Positions 42,501-54,034 of a stretch of 60,000 nucleotides of DNA are shown here, piece after piece. Source of the DNA: Zygnema cylindricum (Eukaryota; Streptophyta; Zygnematophyceae; Zygnematales; Zygnemataceae); assembly GCA_037447655.1 (NCBI GenBank), contig JBBHKE010003364.1:282549-342548 (forward strand). The letters run 5' to 3'. The first letter of the stretch is position 1. Each line of letters begins with the position of its first letter. Both the position numbers and the translations under genes were made by a program. The notes under the pieces were generated by a model. The model saw only the letters and a list, made by a program, of their open reading frames with translations, was not told where the DNA came from and made no database searches.

Positions 42501-45500
42501 GGAGATTTTCAAACGTGTTTTTTCTAATTCCCATGTTGATATTATGTGCTGACAGAGACTTGTCTGACAACAATTTGAGTGGAGAACTGCCCGAGCGCCT
42601 TGCAGAACTTCCCCTTAAAACCTTGTGAGCCCAAAAGAAACTTTTTGCAGATTAAACTGTCTAGGAGTCCGTCGACTTGTTGGAGCATCACTACTTGTTC
42701 ATGATGATTTTATCAAAAAGATGCAAGATTCACGGCCTTGAGCACTTCAAATCTACAAAAAAAATGATTAGCGAAAAAACTCTTATGTCGTTATGAATTC
42801 TACTCTTTTAAACAAAATGATTACTTTCTATTGGAAGGTGTCAAGATTAATCGTAAGGTTTTAGGTTTTTTTGCCTTAACTCCTATTGTGTTTTTTAACT
42901 TAACGTTATTTTGACGGTTCTTTGGTTATTCTCTCTGGGCAGAAACTTGAGCATGAACAAATTAAGCGGATATGTGCCTGATTCGTTTTTTACGCACAAC
43001 CTCACCAACTGCTCCATGTATAGGTAGGATTCCCTGTTCCCGATTCTGTAAGACTAGAGCTGGATGTTTCGGGCTCAAAAATGAGGTCAGATATTCAAAT
43101 TCGTTCATTCTCCTCTTAGCATACTGGACAAGTATCGACCAGGATAGCTACTGCGTCACGTTATCAGTCACGAAAAAAATCTCAATGATTACAATGCAAT
43201 GACACGACGATAACAGCATCAAATGCTGATAAAGAGTTTTGGCCATTGTGGGGCACAGTTATTTTCCTGAAAACAATCTCTCTGCGAAATGCGTACAAGG
43301 TGAGACAGTGTGGAATATTTCCCATGTCACGATATGACCAAAATTTATAGACAAATTTCAAATTTTCCTCGCACTTTTAATTACAGAGAATGGTAAGAAA
43401 GTATACTTTACAGTGGAAATTAGTTGGGGTAACAAACGAATCTCTCATAAACATATTAACCTAAGTAGTTTGTATCGAATCTTACTTGTGATTAGATTCT
43501 TGAGGTTACATAATGGAATCGTCCATAAAGTTTTTCATGTTCTGTTCTTATTTGGTAGGTGGTCTAACTTAGTTTTGGTGGCATTGATTATTATGGGTTA
43601 TGCAGTGAGTTAATTTTCCTCGTGCTTAAACAGTATATATATACATATACAACAATATGTATACATACATATATATATTTATATGCATAGACGTGTATTT
43701 TTATTCCAACTGAATTTCAGTGTTTTGTATTTTCCATGTTGAATAATAGAAGTGTTTCTAAGTTCGTGGAGTATTTTTTACCATATTAAAGGAAATGAAA
43801 AATTCCTTACTGGAATATGTCACTATTGGAAGCATTAGTTTGCTTGGTCTTTTAAATTTCCCACAATTTGAGAGCAAGTCAATTACACAGAGAAACGTGA
43901 CCTTTTGCAATCGACAATTTTTTAGCATATTGACTTCGTGAATACCTGATTGTACTTTTGATAGGTCTTGTTGTAAATTATCCGCGGCCACCTCCACCTC
44001 CCTCTCCAAATCCCCCACCCGACGACAAAGGTTGTTCTCTAGCCTTGACGGCTGTCCAGTGAAAAAAAACTGAATGTATCCCCTTAAGTCCTTATGTTCA
44101 AACAAAAATAGAAACCCTCGTTCTTTTTGTGATATTTCCTTTTCAACGATTGCTTTGTGCCTGAAACATTGTATTAATTGAGATATTGATTGTTCTTCTA
44201 AAGGACACTTTTTTTGAGGGTGCCCAGTTCAAGAATACAATCATGATTACCTTCCTTAGTACCACTTCCTTAGTACCATCAATGTGGTACACATAAAACG
44301 CCAGCTGTCATGCAAAGACACATTTGATATCCTAAATAAATGAAATATTTATCGAAAATTGATAAAGTGAAAGTAAAGTTGAAAACTAAAAGAATATACT
44401 GATTAGGTGACTATGGGATGACGTTAGGAAAAAATGTTATCTTTGATAGAGGAGGAGAAGTTGGTCTAAGACATACTCAAATTCCAGGTCTAGTGACCGC
44501 TATTTCCACAGTCATGAAATAATACATTATGCATTATGTACTGACATGTGTAAGTCTATGGAATGGTATGTCTTTAATCATGCAGGATTACCCATCTATA
44601 CAATACCTGTTGCTGTTGTGGGATCCCTGCTTCTCAGTCTTCTTGTAGCACTCGCAGCTTATTTTTGCATTTTCAAAAGTAAGGTTCCATTCTCCCGTGT
44701 AATATTATTTATGTTTAAAAAAATTGGAACTTCAGCAACCCGTATAACTTTGCCAGTTTTTACGGAGTAATCAAAATTTGGTGGGGTGATAGAGGACAAC
44801 CTAAAGAAATAAAATATTAAATTTAAGATTCTTTTCGAAAATGGACGAAGTTCTAACCTAGTTAGTTCCCATAATTGAATGTTCCAAAATGTTGAATATC
44901 GAAGACCAAGAAGCACTGAAAAGTCTACGTATTATGTTTGTTTAAACATTTTCCAAACTTGAAATAATACAAACAGGTACCCGATAGTGCAAAAGAAAAA
45001 ATCATGGATTCAACAACACAAGAAAAAAGTCGAAGAAATTCAGTCAGTTTTCTTACACGTTTTTAAAGTTTTCCCATTCTTACTTTCTGAAGCCATAGTG
45101 ATAGCGGTGTACCGTTTTGAACGTATTTTCCTAATCTTTTTGGTTTTTTATGTCCACTCTCAACTCTAGTATCAATAACGAAAAAAAAAACTTACAGCCG
45201 GTTGTTCTGTGAACAAGTCGGTGTTAGAAAGCTAATGACTTGGTCACTGTTTACCAGTCAGCCTGGGTGTATGCCCTGTATGATCAAATTTCTGTGTATT
45301 TTACGAGAACACGAGTTTACTTTCAAAGATTTTCTAATTCCCGGCTTGTTCAAAAGTGGAAGGATTCGCATGGTGTGTACCTTACAGACTTAAACCTTAT
45401 CAAGTGTCGGAAATACTTAGAGCAGGAAATCCCTTCATTGTTGTTAGAATAGAATAGTTATTAGTATTCACATGAGAAAAGACGAGCCTGGATTTTTGCC

Positions 45501-48500
45501 TGGTGACATGAAAACTCGGTTGATTAGCATTGACAACACCATTTAGGATTCCGCTTAATTTGCTCTAATAACATCTTTCCCCAGCCTGTTGTAGTTTTGT
45601 TTCTGATGCAAATGTAGTCTGTTTTTCAATTTTTCTGGCAGAAAAGGAGGATTCTATCACAAAAAACATTCAAGAACACACAGTAAAATTTTTACCTCTA
45701 CAAGTAATCAATGAGGCAACCGATAATTTTAGTGAGAGCAACGAACTCGGACCCGGCGGCTTTGGGGTAGTTTATAAAGGAATATCAAAAAATGGAGAAC
45801 TATGGGCGGTAAAACGAGCGAAAAAAGCTTCAGTAGAAAGCTTGGAACTATTTAAGAATGAGGTTTGTTAAAATTCGCCATTTGAATAAAACGATTTGAA
45901 AGTGATGATCCAGAATAAGTACAAGTTGTCTATTTGTCTTGTTCAATCAATATCAAATTCTTACATATTCGTTGAAGATCATATTTTCCGGAATTCCTTG
46001 TGTTGCTGTTTCATCCCTCCATAATGCACCAAAGGTGTATCTTATCTTTTTACGGTTTTTTAATTTCGTGACAAGGAGGTGGGTGTTGTATATTATATTG
46101 CTGAATCTTTTTTTTCAGCTTTTCTATTTCTTGTGTTGAATAAGTGGAAAAAAAATGTTCGACTTTTTATTTTCAACACTAGAAGCAAAAAATGGACAAA
46201 AAAAATGTTTTGTAAGTTTTACAATTTTTATTCTACTAAATCTAAAATATGACCTCTAAACGTTTTATGAACTCTATTTTTATGCAGGTGGAAACCATAT
46301 CAAGAATGAACCACAAGAACCTTGTTAAGTTAATTGGATTTTGTCATAGTGACAGCGAGCAAATATTGGTTTACGAATTTATTGAAAATGGGACACTCAA
46401 ATCAGCCCTTGAAAGAAGAGAAGGTAGGGCCAGATATAAAAAAAAAATCGGAAAAAATATATATATATATATATATATAAAGAGGGGTCAAAACTTCTAC
46501 TTGACTCTGCCATTGTCAATCATGTACCCTCCTGACGCCTTTGATTTCCCTCTCATCTGAGTCCATTTCTTTCACCCCTTTGTTTTTATCCCTCACCACC
46601 AAAATCCCTATCCCTCCATTTCTTCTTCCACCCCTCCGCCCTCCCCTTTCGCCGCAACACCTCTCCTGCCTGCCTCGCAATTCTCATCTCTCGACCTCTG
46701 TGGCTGTAATAACTCCCAATACTAGGCCCCCTCCTTATGCTATTTCCCTCACCTTTCCCTTTGCATCTCCACCTTCCCATCCTCTCCTCCTTCCCTTTTC
46801 CATGTCCCCTCCTCCCCTCTCTCCTCTTCCAATCCCTCGTCATTTTTTTCGCCCTCTGTCAAACCCTTATCCCTGCCCTCGTAAAATCCCCATCCATTAC
46901 CCTCTCCTTCTCCCTGTTACATACCTGTTTCGCTCTTTTGTCACCCTTCTTTCCATCTTTATTTCCTTTTCTTCTCCCTCGCCCTCTTTCTCTCCTTCTC
47001 CCTTGTCCATTTATTGCACTTGCCTATCCTTCTCACCGGTCTACCCCAATTCCTCAACTTCTTCTGGTTTTGATAGAAATGTAACCGCTATTCTAAGTTT
47101 GATAAGAACAATATATGTATTTTTGATAACTTCATTTATTATAAAACAGATAAAGTCACGTGTGGAATTCGAATGGAAGCTAATTTACATCCCTTAAGCT
47201 CCCCAACGGTTATTAGGATTTTCCACGATTTTTATTACTTGATTGCGAATCTAAAAAAAATGTAATGATGGCAATTGGGGTTTTTATACTACAAGTTGAG
47301 TTTTTTTTGCTTGATTATTTTGAGAAGAGAGGGGGGGAGAGAGAGAGAGAGAGAGAGTGAGAGAGAGAGAAAGAGAGAGAGAGAGAGGGAAGCAAGATAG
47401 TAAAGGAGGGAAAGGGAGAGATAGCGAAAGAGAGGGGTGAGGGCGAGCGACAAATAGAGAGAGAGAAAAAAAGGAGTTTAAAAGAGAATCAGATAAATAG
47501 AGGGGAGAAATAAAAAGGAGAATTAAGATTAATCCTTTATGGATGTCTTCCAAAACAGGCACAAGTCAACCTGTTTTGACATTTGAACAACGAGTGGATA
47601 TCGCTCTTGGAGCTGCCGAAGGATTGCGATATCTTCACACGCAAGCAAAACCGACTATCATTCATCGCGATGTTAAGGCAGACAATATCCTTTTGGACGC
47701 AAATATGCAGGTAAAATACAAGCTATTCATCAAGATCGGAGCAACTATTAAATTTATTGTTCTTTGTATTTAGGCACTTCATCCGAATTTTGTTTTATGA
47801 AGATGTTTCTTGCATGTGTCCGTGAAGTTTAATTTTCAAATCAAATTATCTTTAACGTTTAAAGTTAGTTTCGACAAGTTAATGTTCCATGTGACGCTGA
47901 TCTTGTACTGTGTTTCAGTTGAACTGGTTTAGTAATGCAAATTGCAGTTCACCAGACTTGAATCAATCTATCAGAATAAAAAACGATATGTTGGGCTGTT
48001 TGCTTGTGCAAGCTGTACTGTTTTTGTATTCACTTATCTTTTTTATTCTGCCAGCTTGTAGTTGACCTGAAAGTGTATTCTGGATTTCTTTTTCGTTCAT
48101 TCATTTTCTGGGGGGTCTTATTATCTCATGTAAGGCTATTTTGGTTATAGTTCCTTGTGTAAATATCTCCCATCAAGTGTCCCCTGGAACTTTTAGTTGC
48201 CCCTCACTATGCCTTAGTTGTATGAAAAAATGTATTTTCTGCATTGTACAATTGGTAAAAACAAATGAACCCTGGGCAGAATAACTTGTGTCCTAAAACG
48301 TAATTTCCATTTTTGCAGGCAAAAGCTGGTGATTTTGGTCTTCTAAAGGATAACGAAGACCAAGAGGAATTAACGAAGAGAACTGCAGTTGCCGGAACTT
48401 ACGGATACATGGATCCAGAGTATTACACTACTTATCGAGTGACAACAAAAAGTGACGTTTATAGGTGAGTTCAACTTTTTCGTTTAACACTTGGGGCTCA

Positions 48501-48865
48501 TTTTTCTCCGCATTTTTTTTTTCCAGATATTGGATGTATTCATACATATGATGACAAGTGAATAACAAACTAGATACATCCATTCACACACTAGGAAGTA
48601 CCGTTATTACCATATGATATTTCACACTTTCAATTCTGTTGTGGTCAACGACGATATCTCATTTTTCATTTATTTTACTTTCAACATTGCTATCAGAAGC
48701 AAGATTGGCCAACCTAAGATTCTCTGAAAATTAACACATGTAAATTGTGGGGTCATTGTGTGCAGTTTTGGGGTTGTAATCCTCGAACTTATTACTGGTC
48801 AGCCAGCAATTTTTGACGAAATAACAAGTACCGGTGATCGGGAGAGGGTTTCCTTAGCAAATTGG
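36308..48865 (+). CDS. LRR receptor-like Ser/Thr kinase gene, 17 exons readable, 3' end missing
   Basis: Exons: 36627(or 36308)-38097, 38422-38499, 38620-38688, 39637-39708, 39893-40012, 40397-40468, 42286-42351, 42556-42624, 42943-43023, 43259-43299, 43965-44030, 44586-44678, 45642-45862, 46288-46423, 47559-47710, 48319-48464, 48766-48865. All introns are GT-AG and every junction keeps frame, giving about 1,017 codons from 36627. Order: signal peptide, Cys-rich N-cap, about 25 LRRs, Pro-rich linker, transmembrane helix, kinase. It should sit in the plasma membrane, bind an extracellular ligand and phosphorylate Ser/Thr substrates. The kinase is most like the plant LRR-VIII/HPCA1-type group, by eye only. 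After LANW in exon 17 the remaining subdomains (X-XI) are not found; chromovirus sequence lies in the next intron. Confidence 0.88.
36627..38097 (+). CDS. Kinase gene exon 1: signal peptide, N-cap, LRRs 1-16
   Basis: Supported start is after the acceptor CCTTCATAG. The frame is open back to an ATG at 36308, but that part is translated CT repeat. [18 protein letters not shown] looks like a signal-peptide core without its own Met, so the true start codon is upstream, spliced in, or at 36308. A Cys-rich cap follows ([22 protein letters not shown]) and then regular 24-residue LRRs (LxxLxLxxNxLTGTIPxxxGN). Repeats 2-5 are nearly identical at DNA level. Many N-x-S/T sites fit an extracellular domain. 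It ends in phase 2 at ...LRS-L. Confidence 0.85.
38422..43023 (+). CDS. Kinase gene exons 2-9: LRRs 17-24, one or so per exon
   Basis: Eight exons of 78, 69, 72, 120, 72, 66, 69 and 81 nt. All begin and end in phase 2 within the Leu codon before LxLxxN, the classic one-LRR-per-exon pattern. Examples: [40 protein letters not shown]. The 120-nt exon 5 holds a longer unit with a non-LRR tail ([12 protein letters not shown]). Exon 9 ends in the C-cap with NLTNCSMY. Because exons 2-9 are symmetric, any can be skipped without a frameshift. Confidence 0.85.
43259..44678 (+). CDS. Kinase gene exons 10-12: C-cap, Pro-rich linker, transmembrane helix
   Basis: Exon 10 is a 41-nt microexon ([13 protein letters not shown]) that changes the phase from 2 to 1. 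Without it exons 9 and 11 do not join in frame. It also supplies a second Cys to pair with NCS of exon 9. Exon 11 encodes [18 protein letters not shown]. Its donor, AAAG/GTTGTT, is weak. Exon 12 encodes [12 protein letters not shown] then [17 protein letters not shown], the single membrane span, followed by Lys as cytoplasmic anchor. The 3' donor is AAAA/GTAAGG. Confidence 0.78.
45642..48865 (+). CDS. Kinase gene exons 13-17: Ser/Thr kinase domain, incomplete
   Basis: Seen in order: [20 protein letters not shown] (Gly loop), WAVKRAKK (ATP-binding Lys), E in the alpha-C region (LFKNEVETIS), [11 protein letters not shown] (hinge), [14 protein letters not shown] (catalytic loop with Arg-Asp, so RD type), AGDFGLL (Mg-binding), [11 protein letters not shown] (activation and P+1 loop), [20 protein letters not shown] (subdomain IX). 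The catalytic residues are all present. The domain stops at ERVSLANW (48865, donor GTATGT). The C-lobe end with the conserved Arg of subdomain XI is missing in the window. Confidence 0.9.
46424..47558. repeat. Kinase intron 14 with CT-rich then GA-rich tracts
   Basis: About 46600-47030 is pyrimidine-rich and about 47325-47520 is GAGAGAGA-rich on the same strand. In the pre-mRNA the two could pair into a long hairpin. A short TA run is at 46459-46480. Frames through these tracts are not coding. Confidence 0.75.
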
Positions 48866-48940
48866 GTATGTCATTTTATTTTTTGTTTTTTTACAACAGA
48901 CACACATATACACAGATAAACATAATGAGCTGTTAACGGT

Positions 48941-50113
48941 TATGGTTTTACCAAGCAGGCACTCCTTGCCAACACAGTAAACCTAGTAACCAACAACATA
49001 GAGGTCTCTTAAAACATTTACATATCCCTGAGAGACCATGGGAATTTGTCAGTATGGATTTTATTGTCAAATTGCCAGCAACATCTAGAAAAAATGACAA
49101 TATCATGGTCGTAGTCGATAGTTTCAGTAAAATGGCAATCTTTATCCATTGCAAAACTGCTCATTTAGTTGCGGATATTGCAAAGTTATATTTTGACAAC
49201 GTGGTCAAACATCATGCAGTCCCTCTGTATATAGTCAGTAATAAGGATTCTAAATTTACGTCTGCATTTTGGAAAGAATTGCAACAAAATATAGACATTG
49301 AACTGAAAATGAGTACCTCTTATCATCCTCAGACAGATGGAAAGAGAGAAAGGATGAACCGTACACTGGAGGAAATGCTTAGGACTGTTTGCAGTGGAGT
49401 TCATAACACATGGGAATCTACATTGCCATTAATGGAATTTGCATACAATTCATGTAAACGTGCTAGTACAGGATTTTCACCGTTTGAAGTTGCATACGGA
49501 TATCAACCCAGAGAAGCATTAAACTTAATAATAGGGTCACTCAAGAAAGTAAAAGTTACGGAACGGAGTTTTGGGAATTTATTCAAACAGTTTGGAAAAC
49601 AGTCCGAGATGCATTAGTTGAGGCACAAAGAAGGCAAGAATTAAATGGTAACCGCAATGGGGGTATTTGGGTGGTCACCACAGGTGATAAGGTTTGGCTT
49701 TCAACAACTTATTACAGGTGCAAGATTGAGGGACAATCGGATCTTACGTGGAAATTTGCTCCTAAGTACATCGGACCATTTACAGTAATCGAGATGATAT
49801 CGTCAGTTGCTCCCAAATTGGACTTTCCACCTTCAACAAAAATTCATCGAGTAATACACATCAGTCAATTGAAACCAGCAAATCTTCGACCAACTGAAGG
49901 AGAATTGGAGTTGGATCCCTCAATAATTATAGAACCTAAGGTCCACAAATAGGTAATAGATTGGGTTGGCCAATAGTTTAAGGTCGGCAATACTATATTT
50001 TGACAAGTACATTATTATCTAGGAAGGCCAGAAGATGAGTTAACTTTAGAAGATAAAAATTCTGAGTTTTTACAAAGGTATTGGAGAGATAATAATATAG
50101 AAGTCACGTCTTG
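48941..50113 (+). pseudogene. Ty3/gypsy chromovirus integrase with C-terminal chromodomain-like tail
   Basis: Starts in the zinc-binding region (GTPCQHSKPSNQQHRGLL), with the first metal Cys lost. Core: WEFVSMDFIVKLP (first catalytic Asp present); SNKDSKFTSAFWKEL, where the usual S-D gives S-N, so the second Asp is lost; YHPQTDGKRERMNRTLEEML (Glu present). 49671-49952 is the typical integrase tail (GDKVWLS, KFAPKYIGPFTVIE, KIHRVIHISQLKPA). After a stop, YYLGRPEDELTLE and FLQRYW resemble a decayed chromodomain. A frameshift near 49600 separates core and tail. Gag, protease, RT and the 5' LTR are missing. Dead. Confidence 0.88.
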
Positions 50114-50149
50114 AGAATAAAATGTGTTTTTATTGAGGTCAATTAAATA

Positions 50150-50163
50150 TAAAAAGGGGATGA
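50150..50163 (+). promoter_or_regulatory. Gypsy polypurine tract
   Basis: AAAAAGGGGATGA just before TGTAACAG, soon after the integrase tail. Confidence 0.7.
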
Positions 50164-51138
50164 TGTAACAGTAATAGTAGATCGAACTTGTTTGTAAATG
50201 GGTATTTAAGTATTACGAAAATAGAGTTTTGAATTTGATAGACATCTACGAAAAAATCCCACGATTTGGGGTTGTATTTTAAAAAATATAGTGATTGGTG
50301 TATTAAGGCGACAGCGCGAGGTCAAAATTTCGATTGGGTGTTCATTGTAACGGGTTAAGGGTCAAACTATCCGCGGAATTTAAGGCGTACGTTTATAAAG
50401 TACTAAACGAAATCAATGTTTTGTTTGGTACGTACGATGGTTCGTTTCGTACAATTTGTAGTACAAAACATCACTTTCAGTTTATGGAATTTCGTAAGAA
50501 GTTTCGCGTGCGAAATTTGCGACGCACGTTCGTGCGAAGTCCCCTTTCATTTGACGCGCACTTTTGCACGTAAATGTTACGTAGTGAAACGTAGCGTTTG
50601 ATTGGTTAGAAATGCTACGTAGTTAGTAAGAGATTTTGCACGTTTTTGCATTGGTCAGTTTGAGTCCTTGTTGATCAATGATTCGCTCAAGTAAAACTTG
50701 TTCAACGGAGCGTTGACTCTGGCCTGGCGAGTCCAAGGCGATGACGGATAAATAGTGAAGTCTAAGTGAAGAGTAAACATCTTTTCCTTTGGAAAACTTT
50801 GTGGAAATTCTGACTTATCTTGGTCTTGAGCGATTAAAACCAAATTGGAGCATTGGCATTTTGGCACTGAAATCTTTTACAAACTAAGTAGTGTTTTAGT
50901 AGTTAATAGATAAAATTATTAAAGTGGAGAGCAGTGGAAAAGACTTTAAAAAGAAGGGTTGAGCCACGAGGGCAAGAGACCGAGCTAATGTTATGAGGAC
51001 AAAAGCTTCTTCAAATTTAAAGTTTATCCGTACATGAGTGCTTTCCAATGTGGATGTGTATTTTTCCAATGTGTGGAATGTGTGGTTGAAATTGGTTGTA
51101 GGAATAGGATTTTATGAGAGGTAGGAGATCCTATTACA
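50164..51138 (+). repeat. Chromovirus 3' LTR
   Basis: Starts TGTAACAG after the polypurine tract. A candidate end CTATTACA at 51138 gives inverted termini with one mismatch and a length of 975 bp. The internal AT-rich GACGGATAAATAGTG could be a TATA region. The end is inferred, not shown by a second copy. Confidence 0.55.
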
Positions 51139-51211
51139 CCAACGGGCACCTAACTGTTGGAAAATCCGCTAAAGGAGATTCAAATTCCAAACCTGAACCG
51201 TAAACATTGAT

Positions 51212-51616
51212 TACACCGCGAATCGTAATTGAGTTATGTACGCTAATTCCGTCACCCCAGATTTTTGGCTCTATCACCCTCAATAGAGTACATAATTCTA
51301 ATTAATTCTTACATTATTTAAGTTGCTTTTTGACCTTGCGGTAATAACTTTGATATAGTGCCGTTTTAAATAGTGTGGCGTACGGTCGGTGTCTGACCGT
51401 GCAAAATTGTACTTTATTAACTAAAAAAGTACAAAAAATGATTTAATACAGGCCGTGATCATGTAACTGTGTTTTCACAAACCGCGTAGTGCAAACGTCA
51501 CAATGACGTGAAACTGTACGTTTTGTCAGATTCTGTAATGTTACCTAATTTACAGTAAAGATATCAGCGCGGATAATTAGTACGGAAAGAATCCCAAATT
51601 AGAGTTATTAAGAAAC
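51212..51616. mobile_element. MITE, CACCGCGAATCG family, copy 1 (3'-truncated)
   Basis: Starts TACACCGCGAATCGTAATTG and aligns in the same orientation with copy 2 but lacks a right terminus. It runs directly into copy 2. Confidence 0.6.
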
Positions 51617-52117
51617 TACACCGCGAATCGTAATTAGAGTAAATTACTCTAATTCGGTCGCTCAAAATTTCGACTCTATCACATCAAATAGAGTAAATGA
51701 TTCTAATTTTTTCATTATACTATTTAAGGTAAGGTTTAATTAGCGTTTTTAATTCTAATATATGTTCGTTTTAAATAGTATGGAGTACGGATGACGTCCG
51801 TCCGTGCAAAATTGTACTTTTATAAGTAGAAAAGTACAAATAATGATTTAATACTGGCCGTTGTCATATAACTGCTTTTTAACAAACCGTGTAGTGCAAA
51901 CGTCATAGTGACGATAAACTGTACGTTTTGTTTGATTTTGTACAAATACCTTATTTACGGCAGAGGATATTAGCGCGCCAAATTGGAGTACTTAAATTAG
52001 AGTAAAATTCCTTTTGAAAAGGTTCTATCATACAAATTAGAATTCATAACTCTAATTATATTTTTTTCTTTTTTTACTCTAATTTTTTTCATTACTCTAA
52101 TTACGATGCGCGGTGTA
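51617..52117. mobile_element. MITE, CACCGCGAATCG family, copy 2
   Basis: Left TACACCGCGAATCGTAATTA and right complement differ at one base over about 25 positions. TA flanks the CACCGCG...CGCGGTG termini, as in Tc1/mariner-type (Stowaway-like) insertions. 501 bp, non-coding, with alternating ACTCTAATT motifs inside. Confidence 0.7.
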
Positions 52118-53002
52118 CTGTACTTTTGTGTTGATTGTACTTTTGTGTTGGTTTGGTTTGGTGCAATCAGTACAACCTTGAATTGTTATTAGCTTCAATA
52201 TTTTTTCGCCACTTAAAACAACTTTTCTCGATACTCACTTGTCCGATTTTAATTTTGAGACGTCCAATCAGAAGCTGAGAATGTTACCTTTCAATCGCCA
52301 CTGTCAGATCCACAATCCAACATGTGTGTAAGGAGAAAATAGGTTTTAAGAGGTGAAAAAAACATTTACGCTAACAACGATTCTCGGTTGGAAATATTCA
52401 ATTGTAAGAATCGGGCGCTGGACGATTTCACGGAAATGATAGCTCGCAAAGCGCGATTTGACGTCCGCGTACTACGTCTTCGAGAAGCGTGTCGTGATGT
52501 TTGCCTCCGCGGAAATACTCTATGTGTACAACGAAACGGCAATACCTTTATACGATAGATCTTGCTACGATCCTGCACGATCCTACTACGATTCACAAAG
52601 AGTAAGGGTGAACTTCCATTAAAGGAAGAGTGGGGTTGTATACTGGAAGCCGTACGATTTCGTACAGATTCGTACTATTTTTTTTTTCTCAGACTATACA
52701 TGACAAAACATGTCTACTGGATGGCTCCAATATTATAGGAGTAAGTATCGACCGTTGGATTCTTCACTTTTTTAGATTCGCGAAGCAATCACAAACATCG
52801 TCCAGATTGAAGAGACTCTCCTCGGCGAGGAGAGTTTCTTCACACTGGTCGCGTACCATTAGTACACGTGAAAAGTTAAAAAAAAATCCACCACGAGCTA
52901 GCGATGAGAATCGAACACGTCGTAAACGCCATGTGCCTTCTGCCACGGTGTATGAAGGTCAACCAAAATATCTTTGAACACTCCTTCTGACATTCGCTGA
53001 CC
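52118..53002. other. No gene recognised; one compressed tRNA-like pair
   Basis: Mixed sequence without a supported gene. On the minus strand TGGCAGAAGGC (52935-52945) and TGTTCGATTCT (52907-52917) resemble A and B boxes at a spacing too short for a complete tRNA. CACC and GGTG flank them. Confidence 0.3.
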
Positions 53003-53194
53003 TTAAAATTTTGCGGCGACTTTTTGACATTTTGTTTCGAAATTTTGATTTTCAATTTCAAAATTAAAATCTGGTCGTAAAATTTCCGTACAATCATTAA
53101 CTACCTCCGCTTGTACAAATATTATTTGTTGTCCTGTGGCAACCGGTACACCAGAAACAGAAAAAGAAGCACCAGCATTGGCCATAGTAAACAA
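53003..53194 (-). pseudogene. Copia Gag N-terminal fragment (minus strand)
   Basis: MANAGASFSVSGVPVATGQQ, a Ser/Gly/Ala-rich start in the same place relative to LTR-beta as the MTT-Ser starts elsewhere. Homology to Gag ends within about 60 codons. Weak by sequence alone; supported by the LTR upstream. Confidence 0.45.
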
Positions 53195-53199
53195 TACAC

Positions 53200-54034
53200 A
53201 AAGAGAAAACTCTCACGAAACCACACAAAAGACTGACTTCACAATGAAGCCCCAAGCAAACCAGACACACCCTAGGTCTACAAATTGCCACAAAATATGT
53301 TGTACACCAAAGAAACCACATGCAAAATTTCACAATGTTCTGCCCAAAGATCACAATGATCTTGTAATTCAAAAACACCCAAAAACTGCTTCGCAGTTTA
53401 CATAAAAGGAATTCCTAACTCCAAAGTATTCTACGTCCTACAGATACAAGTGAACCTACAGCTGATCTAAATCGAACCACAATTACCGTGGTCGACCGGT
53501 AAACTAAATTTTATCAAACCAAAAGCCCCATCGTCAACCGTACACAAATATTCACACAAACCTAAGACTAACAACCGCTAAAATGAAATAGTACGGGGTC
53601 AAAGTTTGCCCGCTGAAATGACGGCGCAATCAATGTTCTTCCAAAATGATGGCGGACTACGTCCGCCGTTGGCTCATTCTTTCATCACGGAAGATGATCC
53701 TCCACGTAAAACTCAGGCCCCCAAATGAACGTGTACTTTTCCGTCCGGAACAACCAATCTTGACTTCCTCACGGACTGACACGTATGCTTGAAGTGTACC
53801 GAGTCTGTGTACCCCTTTTTGAGTTAAATAAAACACTAAATCTTGTCTACGACAATTTATCCTTCAACCAAAATCACTCAGCACAAACAGCTATGGCTGC
53901 GGTGTTCAACCACCGCATCATGGCAGCAGAGTATCTCTCTCACACACGCTGCTATGGTTGCGGTGTGACCAACGCAGCATGGCAGCATCTCAATGTGATA
54001 TAGAGAGGACTAAAGGTTTCCAAAAACCAACATC
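53200..54034 (-). repeat. LTR-beta relative, minus strand
   Basis: On the minus strand starts TGATGTTGGTTTTTGGAAAC then CTTTAGTCCTCTCTATATC, like the LTR-beta start at 13871. Contains GCTGCCATGCTGCGTTGG-type tandem motifs (53890-53985) encoding nothing. The 3' end near 53290-53200 is not fixed. Confidence 0.55.
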
